Assembly (NCBI GenBank): GCA_030141605.1
Contig: JAQGDQ010000212.1
Coordinates: 30,813-94,812 of the forward strand
Length of the DNA stretch: 64,000 nucleotides
Source of the DNA: Tubiluchus corallicola
Lineage: Eukaryota; Priapulida; Priapulimorpha; Priapulimorphida; Tubiluchidae
Reading direction: 5' to 3'
The notes under the pieces are model-generated. The model made no database searches. It worked only from the letters and a program-made list of their open reading frames with translations, and was not told the origin of the DNA. A program made the position numbers and the translations under genes. Shown here piece after piece: positions 12,724 through 26,280 of this stretch. Each line of letters opens with the position of its first letter. The stretch's first letter is position 1.

Positions 12724-13108
12724 AAGCCTTTTCACAGTTTTGTTATGCACACGCACAATTGCTGCAGGTCAAAGGTTAAGTGCACCATGGCAACGCGTCT
12801 TAACTACAACCTTCACATGAGATGTGGTAAAGCAAAGCCATCTACCGTATCAGTTCAGTAATTTCAGTTGTTTTACATTGACTTTATTTAATTGTGCAAC
12901 GGTCTGTGCATAGAATGATTTACTAGCAGGATCTTTCTTAGGAACAAGAAAAAACAAACTAGGAAAGGTTCCAGCTAGCTGTTAAAACTGTTACTATTAC
13001 AATGACATGGCCTGCTAGGCGTTGTCAAGTGTACACAAATACCTTATCTGGTACATTTAATCTTTAACCTTTTCCCAATCATCGTCAATCACTGGAACTG
13101 TGAAAAGA
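12724..13108 (-). mobile_element. MITE family B, full-length copy
   Basis: About 385 bp bounded by AAGCCTTTTCACAG at the left and CTGTGAAAAG at the right, an inverted pair. The interior matches, in reverse orientation, copies at 34063-35126, 49015-51458 and 57525-57909. No open frame, so non-autonomous. The superfamily is not assigned because the target duplication is unclear. Confidence 0.75.
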
Positions 13109-14315
13109 CATTCTGTAAGCTCATTGTTTTAAACACTTATGAAGACGTCTTAGTTATTAACTAAAAAACGTTGATATCGTGTTTTTATTTCGACTTTCAC
13201 ATCTTCTCAACCCAAAAATGTACAGTAATTGTATGTATTGCAAGTCTGCTGCTTTCATTGCATCTATGCCGAGAACCCTTGCGTTCAAATGCACTTTGGC
13301 AACTGTCATGTCAATTCAATGTTTTTGCAATTGTTTGTTTGTTAGCTAGTGTGGGGATGTAGAACGATGTTCACACCTCTTGCGGCACGTTCAGACTAGC
13401 GAGTTTTCTCGGCAAGTTAAGGCCCATTTCACAGTGATGACACACGTCAAGATTTCCCAAACAAAAATCCTTGCATTCCTCACGAAAGTGAAATAGATTG
13501 TTTTGTATTTCACGCAGATGTCCTACAAGGAATTTTGTCATTGTAACTCCTCATGAGGAACTCTACTAGACAGCTGGAAGCTATGCGTCCTCCTAACGAG
13601 TAAATTTGCCACTTGGTAGAAACGCTGCCTGTTCCAGTTTCGCGGAATTTAAACTAAAATTTAGCAATTTAATTACTTTTTTTCTGCTTAACGAAGTACA
13701 GCTAACGTAAATCAGCATAAAATTAAAAGTTTTATCTCTTATATTACGGACGATTTTTTTGTTTTATTAATGTGACACCGATGGTTGTATTCGTGAAAAA
13801 CAAATACAACACATGATATATACACATAACTTATTTTATTACTAATATAAAAATTATTAATATTGACACTAGTATTAACACGTAATTTATTTTATATACG
13901 TATATTTTAAGTTTAGATTTCTCTCAGTAAGGTGGCGAAATTTTACCAGCGATCCTGTTCTGGAAAATAAGTAGCACAATGATATTGTTAATGTTGTTGT
14001 TGATGTTTCTGAATAAAAATTTACGAACTAACAATGTAATTTACTATCATTCGTCTAAACAGCACACTGTGCGGGTTTCTGAAATAGTTGATAAATTTGT
14101 ATGCAACAATTACTCACTAATTAGCAGACAATTATTTCTATCTTCCGGATGAAAAATTGGTTTCAAATGGAATTGCTAATTCTTAGCGTGTATTCATCTT
14201 TAATGTAAATAATTATCATAATGGTTATATAATTCATTCCCAATGGTAGGTTCCTATTGAAAAAGCATATAAATTTAAGAACACGAGAGTGTATTCAAGA
14301 CTAAAAATGCTCTGG
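13109..14315. other. No feature recognised
   Basis: AT-rich unique sequence. No gene, tRNA or repeat could be supported. Confidence 0.4.
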
Positions 14316-14482
14316 TTTGCAAGTTGAAGATGCTAAATACCATTTCTTAGAATGTAGCAGATATGACCATATTAGACAATATCATTGTTCTCAATTCAGT
14401 CCTCAAAGTCACCAACCTTCTGTAGATTTGCTACAAAATGTGACGGTCTTGCTGAAGATGGTAACATTAATTTGATATGTAA
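14316..14482 (+). pseudogene. LINE C-terminal fragment
   Basis: The frame reads C-x(12)-KYHFLECSRYDHIR, the post-reverse-transcriptase Cys/His pattern also seen at 410-715 (minus) and 19480-19713 (plus). No reverse transcriptase precedes it and stops follow. Truncated and dead. Confidence 0.5.
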
Positions 14483-14600
14483 CGTAATTGAATTTATTGA
14501 ATTCAATGGGAGGTTTAGTGATTACTAAGATTAACAGTAATCAATATAATCAATGTAATCAATAAACTCCCACTTCGTTCAATAAATTCAATTATTAAAC
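14483..14600. repeat. Short fold-back sequence inside the LINE fragment
   Basis: Arms of about 45 bases are imperfect reverse complements of each other (ATTGAATTTATTGAA plus GGGAG and TTTAxTGATTAC on the left; their complements on the right). The centre is AT-rich. It could fold into a long hairpin, either a tiny MITE or a retroelement structure. Confidence 0.55.
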
Positions 14601-14890
14601 AGGAGAGCTCTCTCGTATTTCAAGTTCCATGATTACTAAGATTGCTAATATTGTACATAAATTTATTGTAACTATTCGTGCTAATTCGTCTGAAAATTAG
14701 ATAATATAATTCAACATACCTAGTTTGCCAAAAATTTATGGGCTTACTAACCTTGTAAACTGAGACGTACATTATTACTGTAATTTCGCCATTATTTTTT
14801 GACATTTCATCAACAGACAACTCCAAATAGACTTCCGGCCTGTTTCATGGACTGTAATATATCCACTATCTTGTTATATTAAGTACTTAT

Positions 14891-15355
14891 TTAAAGGACA
14901 AGAAAATGGCCAACCAAAGTAAGCCTCAGATTATTCGCAATAAAAAATTATATCACCTAAGTTTAATCTTAAGCGTATAAAGTGTTCACGTTTTCGCATT
15001 TACTCAAATTTTTGTAAAATATTTCAACCGCTGCAGTACACATTGGCGCAGACATATTTCATTTAGTCCGCCAATTGAAAAGAGAGCATGTGACTGATCA
15101 CATAGCATGACATCACTCGAACACAGTCGCAGTGAGTTCTGAGCACGTGTACTATAAACATTTGTGTTGTAGTTCTGTGACGCCATCTAATATGGCGCCG
15201 CCGTGACAGTCTAGCGGGAGTATTTAAAATGAAAACAAACAGGAAATTCTTTTAACGTGTGTATGATAAACGCTTAAGATTGCCTCTAACCGTTATATTT
15301 CTTTAGCGAAAATTTTCTGAGACTTGCTCTAACTAGGCCTTTTCTTGTCCTTTAA
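14891..15355. mobile_element. TTAA-flanked MITE, complete
   Basis: Direct TTAA at 14891-14894 and 15352-15355 flank termini AGGACAAGAAAATGGCC and GGCCTTTTCTTGTCCT, which are reverse complements apart from one base. TTAA duplication with short inverted termini is the signature of piggyBac-type elements. The 457-bp interior has no transposase and differs from the 671-bp copy at 34378, so several interiors share one end type. Confidence 0.8.
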
Positions 15356-15963
15356 ACCAAGCATGAAGGTATTCTAAATGTAGAACTTCTGGACAAAATA
15401 CAGTCCCCTACGTTCTTGGACGTTTTTTAACTTTTTGCGTTTATCTGTGTCCGTATAAACTAATGTTAGTCCGTTTACGTCAGGGCCGCACTAAGCTATA
15501 GGTTAGTATAGCCTGCACGATAAGGATCCATAAAATTTGGTAACATTTGATAAAAAAAAAAATCTGTTTTTTTTACTACGGCTGTGTTGAAATACATGCT
15601 ATTTTGATTTGCAATAGTAAAACAGTGGTTCTTCTTTAAGAATATTTTTACTGACTAACAAAAGGGTTTGCAATTTCTGGCCGACGGTAACTCGCAAAGT
15701 AGTTTCACACTTACGAGTTTGGTGTCAGAGAGAAAATTCGCGACAGAAAACTCGCTAGTCTGAACTCGTTAGGGATCGAGGTTCGAACAAGTCCAGATTG
15801 CTCGTGCGCCTAATGTGAATGTTACACATGGCTGAGGCAGATCTAGGACCGGGTTGCTAGCTCTGGCAGGTAAACACGGTTATCGAGGAATACAAAACCA
15901 AGGGGTATTTTGATTAACACATTAACTGTGCAGCTTCCAGTGTCTAAGTTAAAATAAATGCCG

Positions 15964-16425
15964 TTTAAGGTAAAGATTAAACCTTCTAGGAGGATAGGCT
16001 TATTTCAAAGTTCGCGAAAATTGTTAGAAGGATTTAGTAATAAAAGTGCGATAAGCGCCTAGTGTAATTAGTAAAATTACTTTAAAGTCGCGATCACTTC
16101 ATGCTTGGGCGCTCCCATCTTCAAGGCCCATTCTTCTTCCAATGACGTCGTTCGTTTTGAGAAAAGTAGCGCACTGCTAATCTTCATCAAAAGTATATTA
16201 ATAAGTTTTCACAATTACATTAGATTGCTAATTTTGTAATATTTTTGCGTGAACATTAGGTAAGCTGCAGAAGTTTGAACTAGTTTAAGCAGCGCGCGCT
16301 TGAGAAAGTCACGACGCCCGTACGAAAAGTCACGAAAATTGAATGCCGACTACGACCACGACTGAAAATTCTATTCAAAGTAACATATTTTAAATTTATG
16401 TTTTGCAGAAGTTTTGCGCAAATTT
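15964..16425 (+). mobile_element. Dispersed repeat family C, copy 1
   Basis: It aligns with 23442-23880 through long shared blocks (TCTAGGAGG, GTCGCGATCACTTCATGCTT, GGGCGCTCCCAT, TAATATTTTTGCGTGAAC). Both copies start at TTAA followed by an AGG(A)AAAG-like end, suggesting the same TTAA-targeting class. The right end is not sharply defined. Confidence 0.65.
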
Positions 16426-17059
16426 TTTTTTATTATATTTTTCTAAGAATTTAAATGATAACAGTAAAATAAACCCAATATCCTGAGTGACTTGTCCTTT
16501 CCTTTGAATAATGGTCATAGTGGATGCGATCTAACCCTAACCCTTACCCCATCCTTCATCAGGTTTCATTTCTGCGTTTTTATCACCTTCGAGAATCCCA
16601 TGATATCCCATTGAGGAAACCATACATTGGATTCTGTCTATGATTATACGTTGCTCCGTTAGGGGAGTAGTAACTGTACCTGGTTACTTGCTATTGGATT
16701 TGCTCAGTAGACTTGCACACTGAAGCAGCCCGTATGAAAACTCTTCTTCTAGGGGTTCTTCTATTCAGTTGTCGAAACTCATTTTCTATTTGCAGATGGC
16801 GCTATCACTCCTTGTTGATTTTACATCTGGAAGCTTAGTTATCAAGATGCACATTTGGGAGTTCCTCAATGCTTCTGTCCTAGCTAAGAAATGGTGGCAG
16901 CTAGTGACGTCACTGATGGTGCTGGCATGTAACCACTACAGTCCAAATAATCCAGTAAGGAAAGGCCTGACTGACATTCTTCAAACTTACACCAGCCACC
17001 AATGTGAAGTCTGGTTCAAACTACCGATATATGATGTGCGGGTTGTGCGGGCTGTGCGG
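16426..17059. other. Presumed 3' untranslated/flanking region of the kinase gene
   Basis: It follows the kinase stop codon on the minus strand. An AATAAA on the minus strand at 16429-16434 is a possible poly(A) signal about 630 bp after the stop. The plus-strand frame at 16769-17107 overlaps the terminal kinase exon antisense and is not accepted. Confidence 0.35.
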
Positions 17060-17338
17060 TTACTCTTGGCTGAGTTTGCGCTGGAAGTCCTGGATTCCCG
17101 CCCGTAAGCTCTCGTTTTCCTCCCCCTCGAAATTTCCATAGTTCGTGAGGCTGAGCTTTTGCTCGACGGTATTTGATAACATCTTCTCGTAGCTGTCCCT
17201 CAGCGTGGTGCTGATGCTGGGGAATTTCATTCTCTCCCGGGGGTCGTGCTTCCAGCAGTTTATCATCAGCCAGCAGATCACTTGCGGGAACCCCTCCTGT
17301 GGTTTCAGCAGAATACCTTGTTTGATTAGAGTGATTAC
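17060..17338 (-). CDS. Receptor tyrosine kinase, terminal exon (end of C-lobe and tail)
   Basis: Last coding exon, 279 bp, 92 codons plus TAA. The acceptor (aatcattttcag) gives phase 0, matching the donor of 25513-25671. It begins VITLIKQGILLKPQEGF and contains LMINCWKHDPRERMKF, which is kinase subdomains X-XI with the conserved C-W and final Arg. The kinase domain ends near residue 48 of this exon. A short cytoplasmic tail of about 43 residues follows, with one tyrosine in the context LTNYGNF that could be a docking site, and ends KLSQE. The alpha-helix H/I residues agree with Trk/ROR-type kinases from family knowledge. The intron before it is over 8 kb. Confidence 0.9.
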   Translation of the reverse strand, partial: VITLIKQGILLKPQEGFPQVICWLMINCWKHDPRERMKFPSISTTLRDSYEKMLSNTVEQKLSLTNYGNFEGEENESLRAGIQDFQRKLSQE

Positions 17339-18012
17339 CTGAAAATGATTAATTGAGCTGTTAGCTTAACACACTGCAAGCAGTTCTTGGAGCAATTCAT
17401 ATAAATTGCGAATAAAGTTTAACACAAGTTCTTTGTTACAAATAAGAATTTTGAATAAAATGAGTAAAGCATACAGGGGACAGTTTATAGCGGGGTGCTT
17501 TATATGTTTTTTAGTTCTAACACCTCGTTCACATGTAGTCTGGACCATCAGTTTTCACTTGTACTGGACCAAAGATAATTTTGGCCCTAGATAGTGTGAA
17601 CAACATGCACATCCTTTTTTGAATATCTAGTCCTTAATGTATGTATATACATGTACGTATATAATTATAGATACATATTTAGGGTCATATGTACATACAG
17701 ATATATACGTACGTAGGACTGAACTGACATAATGGGCCGAGCATACTGTTATATACAAATACATGTGTATAATACGTTCCAATTTGGACGGGACCCTCTC
17801 GCTGCGTCGTGATTTCATCTTATATCATTAGCTTTGATAAATACATTCCTGTCGCGAAGTTCGCTTAATTACTTCGCGTTGATTAACTTGACTTTTAAAT
17901 ATTACATTGTGTCTTCTTGCTCATTTGTTCATCTCATTCCTTCCCTTTTTGGGCTTGTTACAGAATTGATATAGCTTAAATTTCCCTCTAATATTACTGA
18001 ACTTATTTGCTC
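17339..18012. other. Kinase-gene intron, no distinct feature
   Basis: Unique intronic sequence on the antisense side, AT-rich with a TATA/ACGT-rich patch near 17640-17770. No exon of either strand is supported. Confidence 0.4.
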
Positions 18013-18300
18013 CTGAAAGACCTTTTACATAGTGTTCTAGCTTTCTGTATTTAAGCTGTGTACGACAGGTCTGCTTGGAACATTTAGACCTGTGGGCTAG
18101 CCAGGCTAATTGTTCCGCTGTATTTTAGTAAAGTTACCTAATACAATTGCTTATGACTTGTTAATATTTATGTTATTTGCTTCTGAATGACCTTTTACAT
18201 TAATAGTGTTCTAGCTTTCTGTATTTAAGCTGTGTACGACAGGTCTGCTTGGAACATTTAGACCTGTGGGCTAGTCAGGCTATCTTCCGCTGTGTTTTAG
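18013..18300. repeat. Two-copy tandem duplication, 170-bp period
   Basis: The block from CCTTTTACAT through GTACGACAGGTCTGC and TTAGACCTGTGGGCTAG occurs twice, 170 bp apart (18021 and 18191), with few differences and a small insertion. It is a recent local duplication inside the kinase intron. Confidence 0.85.
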
Positions 18301-18849
18301 TATCGTGCTATTTCAGTCTTGATAATTATGTTATCTATGTACCCGATAGTATAGATGTTATAATATAATTCCTCGTGACTTGTTAATGATAGTTTTTTTA
18401 TTATTTGATTGAAAAAGCTAACAGGCTTAATACTTGTGGGAAAAGTTTAATTCAGTAACAGCTTTCCCGCCTATTTCATTGCCTACAATTCCGATCCCGC
18501 CACAAACAAGTACAACTATATTGAGTACTTTGTTCAACGTGTTTAAGCTCGACTTTGTTTCGTGACTCTCTTTTTGCTTCCATGATAAATTGGGCACTTG
18601 ACTTCTGCAAACACTTTTAATAATTGACTTTTGTATGTTTAACATGTGAAGTGGACAGATGTTGTTAGGTAACAAAAGTTGTTAGGTAATAAAATGCCTG
18701 AAAAATCTATCGTCCTTTCGATCACTTATCGATCAATATGAGGAAACGGTACAGTAGAAATATGTGCAGAGAGTAATGACTTAGTCCGTTAACAAAAACG
18801 CCTCTACAATGCATTTATTCTCCTGCTTAGGGATATATCTTTTTCTCCG

Positions 18850-19093
<244 letters not shown>

Positions 19094-19479
19094 CTGCCCG
19101 GTTTCCGCCACTTCATATAGTCTTTGATAGTATTGTCACCAAGTTTATCATGAAAACTATGAATCGTTCAAGAGAAGATCTACTTAAAAATGAAATAAGT
19201 CTTTGTGAGGAGATGCCGCAAAACTACCGTAATAACCTGCATCTTATGAAGTCACACGACGCAGTAATTTGAGAAATGAAGCATTAAGTGATTTTTCGTT
19301 TGAATATTTTACTCTGGAAGAAAAAGATTCAATATTCAAATCAGATTGATGGCATATCTGCAGATGTCATTTCACTCGAATTATCACCTCTAAACTTAGG
19401 GATAAATAATCATGAACGTGATGTAGAAATGACGGCAGTTATTTGTTGTTAAAAAGAGGCACACGCTCTTTTCTGTATG

Positions 19480-19713
19480 TAGTTGGTGAAAGCAATACTG
19501 ATTGTTGAAATTGCGATTTAAACACCAGAACATCTAATTTTTCAATGTACATCAGTAAATGATATAGACAGAGATAATCTCATAAGAAAATTTCCTCTAA
19601 TGAATTTGAGAACAATCTTTACAGCAAGAGATAGGAACATCTGCGACTTGTTTGGAAAAGTTGTACGAAATATTGTAAATGTAGAGATTTTGTCAAATTA
19701 TCAAGTGGATTAA
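19480..19713 (+). pseudogene. LINE C-terminal fragment
   Basis: A plus-strand frame reads PEHLIFQCTS followed by about 50 more codons ending at TAA (19711-19713). Upstream the Cys residues of the same cluster are in another frame, so there is at least one frameshift. It has the same H-L-x-F-x-C pattern as 410-715 and 14316-14482. Degenerate. Confidence 0.55.
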
Positions 19714-19937
19714 AAGTTTTTTTTTAACATTACTAATGTAAAATACTTAATTTGGTTTTGTATGTTCTTTCACAACTGTCTATTTGTCAGCTCACATGTA
19801 AGAAATATCATATTTTGTATATTAACTAGAACTGCTTTGAAATTCATGCATTATTATGTTAACTTGCTCTGAAAATTATGTGCATTTACTGTAAAATGAG
19901 GTACTTTTTTAAATAAAAGAGTTATAATAATAATAAT

Positions 19938-20072
19938 CTCTCTCTCTTCTCTTTCTGTCTCTCTCTCACTCTCTTTTTCTCCCTCTCCCCCTCTCTTTCT
20001 TTCTCTCTCTCTCTCTTTGTCTCTCTCTCTCTCTCTCTCTCTCTCCATCCATCCATCCATCCATCCATCTCT
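19938..20072. repeat. (CT)n followed by (CCAT)n
   Basis: An imperfect CT array ending in about six CCAT units. Confidence 0.9.
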
Positions 20073-20119
20073 CAAAAGAAGAAAGAAAAAGGAAAAACCG
20101 ACATATGAATGAGCAAAAG

Positions 20120-21300
20120 AAAAAACTATTTTGTTCTTATCAAACTGCGCTTTTAGTTATCAAACTGCTCTTTCGGTTATCGAGCTTTTGTTTCGATTAT
20201 CAAACTTTTGTTTCGATTATCAAACTGTTCCTTTAGTTTTGAAATTGTTCTTGTGGTTATCATGCTGTTTTTAGTTAACTTTCAAAATTGTGATCTTGGC
20301 TGGCCAATAACAGTTCGATAACTAAAATGTACGTTTAATATTAAAAAGAGCATGTTCTTTTAGTAATCAAACTGTGCTTTTAGTTATCAGACTGTTGTTT
20401 CAGTTAACTCTTAACAATGTGTTTTTTGCCATTAAGCTGTTCTTTTTTTTTTACCAAACTGTTGTTTTAGTTAGCAAACTGTTCTTTAGTTAGCAAGCTG
20501 TTCACTTAGTTAGCAACCTATTTCCTTAGTTAGCAAACTGTTCTTTTATTTATTAAACTGTTCGTTAGTTAGGAAACTATTCCCTTTGCTAGCAAACGGT
20601 TCTTTTCATTAGCAAAGTGTTCTTTAGTTAGCAAACTATTCTCTTAGTTAGTAAACTGTTCTTTGGTTAGAAAATTGTTCCCTTAGATAGCAAACTGTTC
20701 TTTAGTTAGCAAACAATTCTCTTTGATAGTAAACTATTCTCTTAGTTAGTAAACTGTTCTTTTAGTTAGCAAACTGTTCTTTAGTTAGCAACCTATTCCC
20801 TTAGTTAGCAAACTGTTCTTTAGTTAGCAACCTATTTCCTTAGTTAGCAAACTGTTCTTTTATTTATTAAACTGTTGTTTAGTTAGAAAACTATTCCCTT
20901 TGCTAGCAAACGGTTCTTTTCGTTAGCAAACTGTTCTTTAGTTAGCAAACTATTCTCATAGTCAGTAAACTATTCTCTTAGTTAATAAACTGTTCTTTAG
21001 TTAGTAGACTATTCCCTTAGTTAGTAAACTGTTCTTTACTTAGCAAACTGTTAGTTAGGAAACTCTTCTCTTAGTTAGTAAAGTGTTCGTTGGTTAGCAA
21101 ACTGTTCTTTAGTTAGCAAACTATTCTCTTAATTAATAAACTGTTCTTTGGTTAGCAAACTGTTCTTTTGTTAGCAAACTGTTCCCTTAGATAGCAAACT
21201 GTTTTTTAGTTTGTAAACTGTTGTTTTAGTTATTAAACTGTTCTTTTTGTTACCGTGCTGTCCATTTTAGTTATTAAACTGTTTGCAAAACTTTCCTGCC
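20120..21300. repeat. Degenerate ~20-bp minisatellite
   Basis: Dozens of imperfect copies of TTAGTTAGCAAACTGTTCTT, with the left end (20120-20420) more diverged (TCAAACTG, GTTATCAA). Frequent A/T-rich variants and single-base length differences break any reading frame. It lies in the kinase intron. Confidence 0.85.
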
Positions 21301-21699
21301 TTTAGTTATGAAACCGAGGTACCGTTGTCCTGATTTGTCAAGATGTTCTTCGCCGAACAAGGTATATCGACGAAGCGTCAAATTTAAAGCCTAATGAAGG
21401 TAATGACATGAATTTCGCAAAATGTCACACCAGTAATTTTTCTTGTGCCCAGGTGATCATCGAGGGTTGGAAAATTCTCCAAGAAAAATTTCTGGGTAAA
21501 ATTACTGTCAATTTTTGAAAATTAGCGGGTATTTTCAAACCAGGGAGGCATCCAGTTTCTATCAAAAATTTTTGTAGCAGTAGCTTGATTGACACAGGTA
21601 AAACTTTTGCGCAAAAACTATTGAGTGTTCATGCGTCATAACATGCCATACTTCATTGTATTTGTCTGCTGAAAATTTTACGCGTAATTAAAATCTAAT

Positions 21700-22040
21700 T
21701 TAAGTTTGGCTGGTTTGTTGATTAGTTGGTTGGTTTTTTGACTGGTGGGCTGGTTAATTGGCTGATTGGATGATTTACTGATACTACCTGACCGATTGAC
21801 TGAATAACTGACTGATTGACTGACTGATTGATCATCATTCAATCAATCTGTCAATTAGTTAGTGTAATTGATTGATTTAATGATTGATTGATTGATTGAT
21901 TGGTTGGTTGGTTGGTTGATTGACTGACAATTGACTGATTGACCGACCGACCGACTGATTACTGGCTAACTGACTGACTGACTGACTGATTAATTAATTG
22001 ATTAATTGATTGACTGCTTGATTGATTGACTGACTGATAA
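21700..22040. repeat. Degenerate TTGA/CTGA tetranucleotide array
   Basis: A mix of TTGATTGA, CTGACTGA, GGTTGGTT and GACCGACC blocks, a decayed tetranucleotide microsatellite. Confidence 0.85.
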
Positions 22041-22596
22041 CTTCTTCTTCTTTTTCTTTCTCGTTATTTGACTCACGTCGCTTTTGCTCATGTTGAGTCT
22101 CTTTCTGTTCCTTTCGTCGTCTCGTTTCAGCAAAGTATTATTATACTGTTCAAACACTGATCCATAAAGTTTAATGTACGTTATCTACCCATTGTTTAAC
22201 CGCTTACAGTAGCCAGTTGATCGAGCAGACTGTAATTTTCTTCAGCAAATATTTACCCAAAGCTTCGGTTAAAATTTCCTTTTTGCATACCATGGTTAAT
22301 GCAGGAGTAATCGTCTTCTTCAACTCTGCAGTTTTAATACTCATTTTCGTGAATAATGTGTGCTCTAAACGCAATGTCGAGAATCCGTACAGACCGGCTA
22401 CAGCGCATGCGCAAAGTTTTGCCGTGTACAACGTGCATGGAAGTGAAATTCCCGGTTCATTTCCAGGCTTAGCGAACTTTTCACGTTTTTTCCATTCATT
22501 CCGTTAGTCAATAATCTGGAAATCAACCATGGTTTCACCGAATAAGGCCATGTTTTTTAGAGGAGGGCTTTATCTCTTCTGAAATTTATACTTCAC
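22041..22596. other. No feature recognised
   Basis: Unique sequence. Overlapping open frames on both strands (22217-22507 plus, 22204-22431 minus) show no known motif. Confidence 0.35.
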
Positions 22597-23060
22597 ACAC
22601 TACACTACACTACACTACACTACACTACACTACACTACACTACACTACACTACACTACACTACACTACACTACACTACACTACACTACACTGCACTGCAC
22701 TGCACTACACTGCAATACACTGCACTGCACTGCACTGCACTGCATTGCACTGTACTGCACTGTACTACACGCCACGCCACGACACGACATGACAAGACAA
22801 GACACTACATTACACTTCACTTAAACAAAAGTAAACCAAACTACACTACACTATGCTACACTACACTAAGGTATGCTACACTACACTACACTACACTACA
22901 CTACACTACACTACACTACACTACACTACACTACACTACACTACAAAACACTACACTACACTACACTACACTACACCACACTACACCGCACTGCACCGCA
23001 CTGCACTGCACTGCACTACACTACACTAGACTACACTATACTACACTAAACTACACTACT
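22597..23060. repeat. (ACTAC)n pentanucleotide array
   Basis: Near-perfect ACTAC units with blocks of ACTGC variants and a short degenerate island at about 22780-22850. The variants are clustered, consistent with local unit spreading. Confidence 0.95.
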
Positions 23061-23441
23061 TACTACTTCACACAAAATCTAAATCCTCTGAGAAAAGAGA
23101 AGCCTGCTATAGTATCACCGTTATTCCATCCTTCACTCGCGTGCGCATGTCCCCAGTTTCCATGCATTTTTCACTACGTGCGTTTTGAAAAATATTATAA
23201 CTTTTCTCGAGAATCTAATTAGCCCTAAGCTTATTAATTCTAGTAGTTTTCTTAAGACCTGATTTCTTTTAATTAAGATAGTGACATTTTAAACGGCTTA
23301 GAACTTATATGCACCCCATATTATGTCTAATAAAGTAATATAATTATAGCTGTAACCCTCCAAATGCTGCTAGTAATTAGGAGATATTTAAAACCAAGAT
23401 TTATTCAAAACTGCAAAGCAATGCAACATTTATAACTGTAA

Positions 23442-23880
23442 TTAAAGGAAAGGCCAAGATCTCTAGGAGGTAAGGCTTATTTCAATGTTCGCGAAGAATA
23501 TAAGAAAGTTTTGATATTTAAAGTCGCGATCACTTCATGCTTGGGCGCTCCCATTTTCAATGCCCATTCTTTTTCCAATGACGTCATTCGTCTTGAAGAA
23601 AAGTAGCGCACTGTCAGCCTTCGTCAAAAGTATAATAGATTTTTACAAAAAAATGAGATAGCTAATTTTGTAATATTTTTGCGTGAACGTTAGATAAGCT
23701 GCAGAAGTTTGAATTAATTTAAGCAGAGCGCTCTTACGGAAAGCCACGAAGCACTTACGAAAAGTCACGAAGTCTCCCAGATACGTCATGATTTCAAGTG
23801 AATGGCGGCAACCACCACGCCTAAAAATTTCTATTCAGAGCTAGTATATTTATGCTTTACAGACAGTTCTTACATTCTCA
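23442..23880 (+). mobile_element. Dispersed repeat family C, copy 2
   Basis: It starts at TTAA (23442-23445) followed by AGGAAAGGCCAAGATC and matches 15964-16425 along its length. It abuts the next pentanucleotide array at its right end. No coding capacity is recognised. Confidence 0.65.
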
Positions 23881-23902
23881 TTCTCTACAAATTTACATTC
23901 TT

Positions 23903-24540
23903 TACACCACACCACACCACACCACCCCACGCCACACCACACCACGCTGCACCACACCACACCACGCTGCACCACACCACCACACACCACACTACACTAA
24001 ACTACACTACACTACACCACACCACACTAAACTAAACTACACGACACCAACCACACTACACTACACTACACCACCTCACACCACACTACACTAAACTAGA
24101 CTACACCACACCACACCACACCACACCACACCATACTACACTACACTACACTACACTACACTACACTACACTACACTACACTACACTACACTACACCACA
24201 ACACACCACACCACACACACAATATCACACCGCATCATACCATACCACACCACACCACACTACTCTACACTACATTGCACTAAACTACGCTATACTACAC
24301 TACACTGCACTGCACTGCACTGCACTTCACTACACTACACTACACTACACTACACTACACTACACTACACTACACTACACTACACTACACTACACTACAC
24401 TACACTACACTACACTACACTACACTACACTACACTACACTACACTACACTACACTACACTACACTACACTACACTACACTACACTACACTACACTACAC
24501 TACACTACACTAACCTAAACTACACTAAACTAAATTAAAC
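23903..24540. repeat. (ACCAC/ACTAC)n pentanucleotide array
   Basis: The left part is ACCAC-rich with ACGCTGC variants; the right part (from about 24320) is a long pure ACTAC run. Same repeat type as 22597-23060, separated by unique DNA and family C. Confidence 0.95.
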
Positions 24541-25671
<1,131 letters not shown>

Positions 25672-26075
25672 CTAGCATACGGAAAATAAAAAAAACTATT
25701 TTACTACCAATGTGTATAGGTAACATACGTATACTCCAAATTTTGCATACAGATTTATGAACTGTACTTCCATTTCTTTGCATACAGAAAATACCACCAT
25801 TTCATACAACCATAATACAGGTAACATATCTAACATACACAAAATACCAAAGTTCTTCGCAGCCAATGCATGTGTGTAACATACATGTGTGCCTCCAGTT
25901 TAGCGTACAGGAAACACACCCTTGTCTACTAATGTACATATGTAACATGCGTATGTACCTCCAGTTTAGTATACAGGAAACACACACCCTTTCTACTAAT
26001 GTGTGCACCTCCAGTTTAGCATACAGAAAATAACGCATCGCCTTACTCTTAAGGTATACAGGTAACATAAGTATA
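25672..26075. repeat. ~60-bp degenerate tandem repeat containing acceptor-like copies
   Basis: Six or seven degenerate units, each with GGTAACATxxGT and CTCCAxxTTxxxATAC on the plus strand. The unit also covers the exon boundary at 25671. In the minus-strand sense the genuine site reads GCTAG|ATTGGAGG, while the best upstream copies read GCTAAACTGGAGG, with AA where the acceptor has AG. Confidence 0.75.
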
Positions 26076-26280
26076 CTCTTAAACTTATTACTAAAAAGAA
26101 TAAAATAAAGCGATATTTTCGTTTTGAAAATAATTAAAAAATCTGGCAGTCACGAACCTAGCTAATTGGCATATTCAAAATGCGAGAAATTCAAGTCAAT
26201 TTTTTTACATCAGATACCGCATTAAAATGACACTTAATCACTTACACACTATCACATAGTTACATGGGCATACAGGCAAC

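Noticed and set aside
16769-17107. 112-residue plus-strand frame with an acceptor-like TTTGCAG before ATGGCGC
   Set aside because: It overlaps the terminal kinase exon antisense, has no recognisable motif, and the phase-compatible reading from the plus-strand candidate gene stops after eight codons.
22597-24540. Telomere-type pentanucleotide repeat
   Set aside because: The unit ACTAC (GTAGT) does not match TTAGG or TTAGGG telomere repeats and the arrays are interstitial with microsatellite-like variants.
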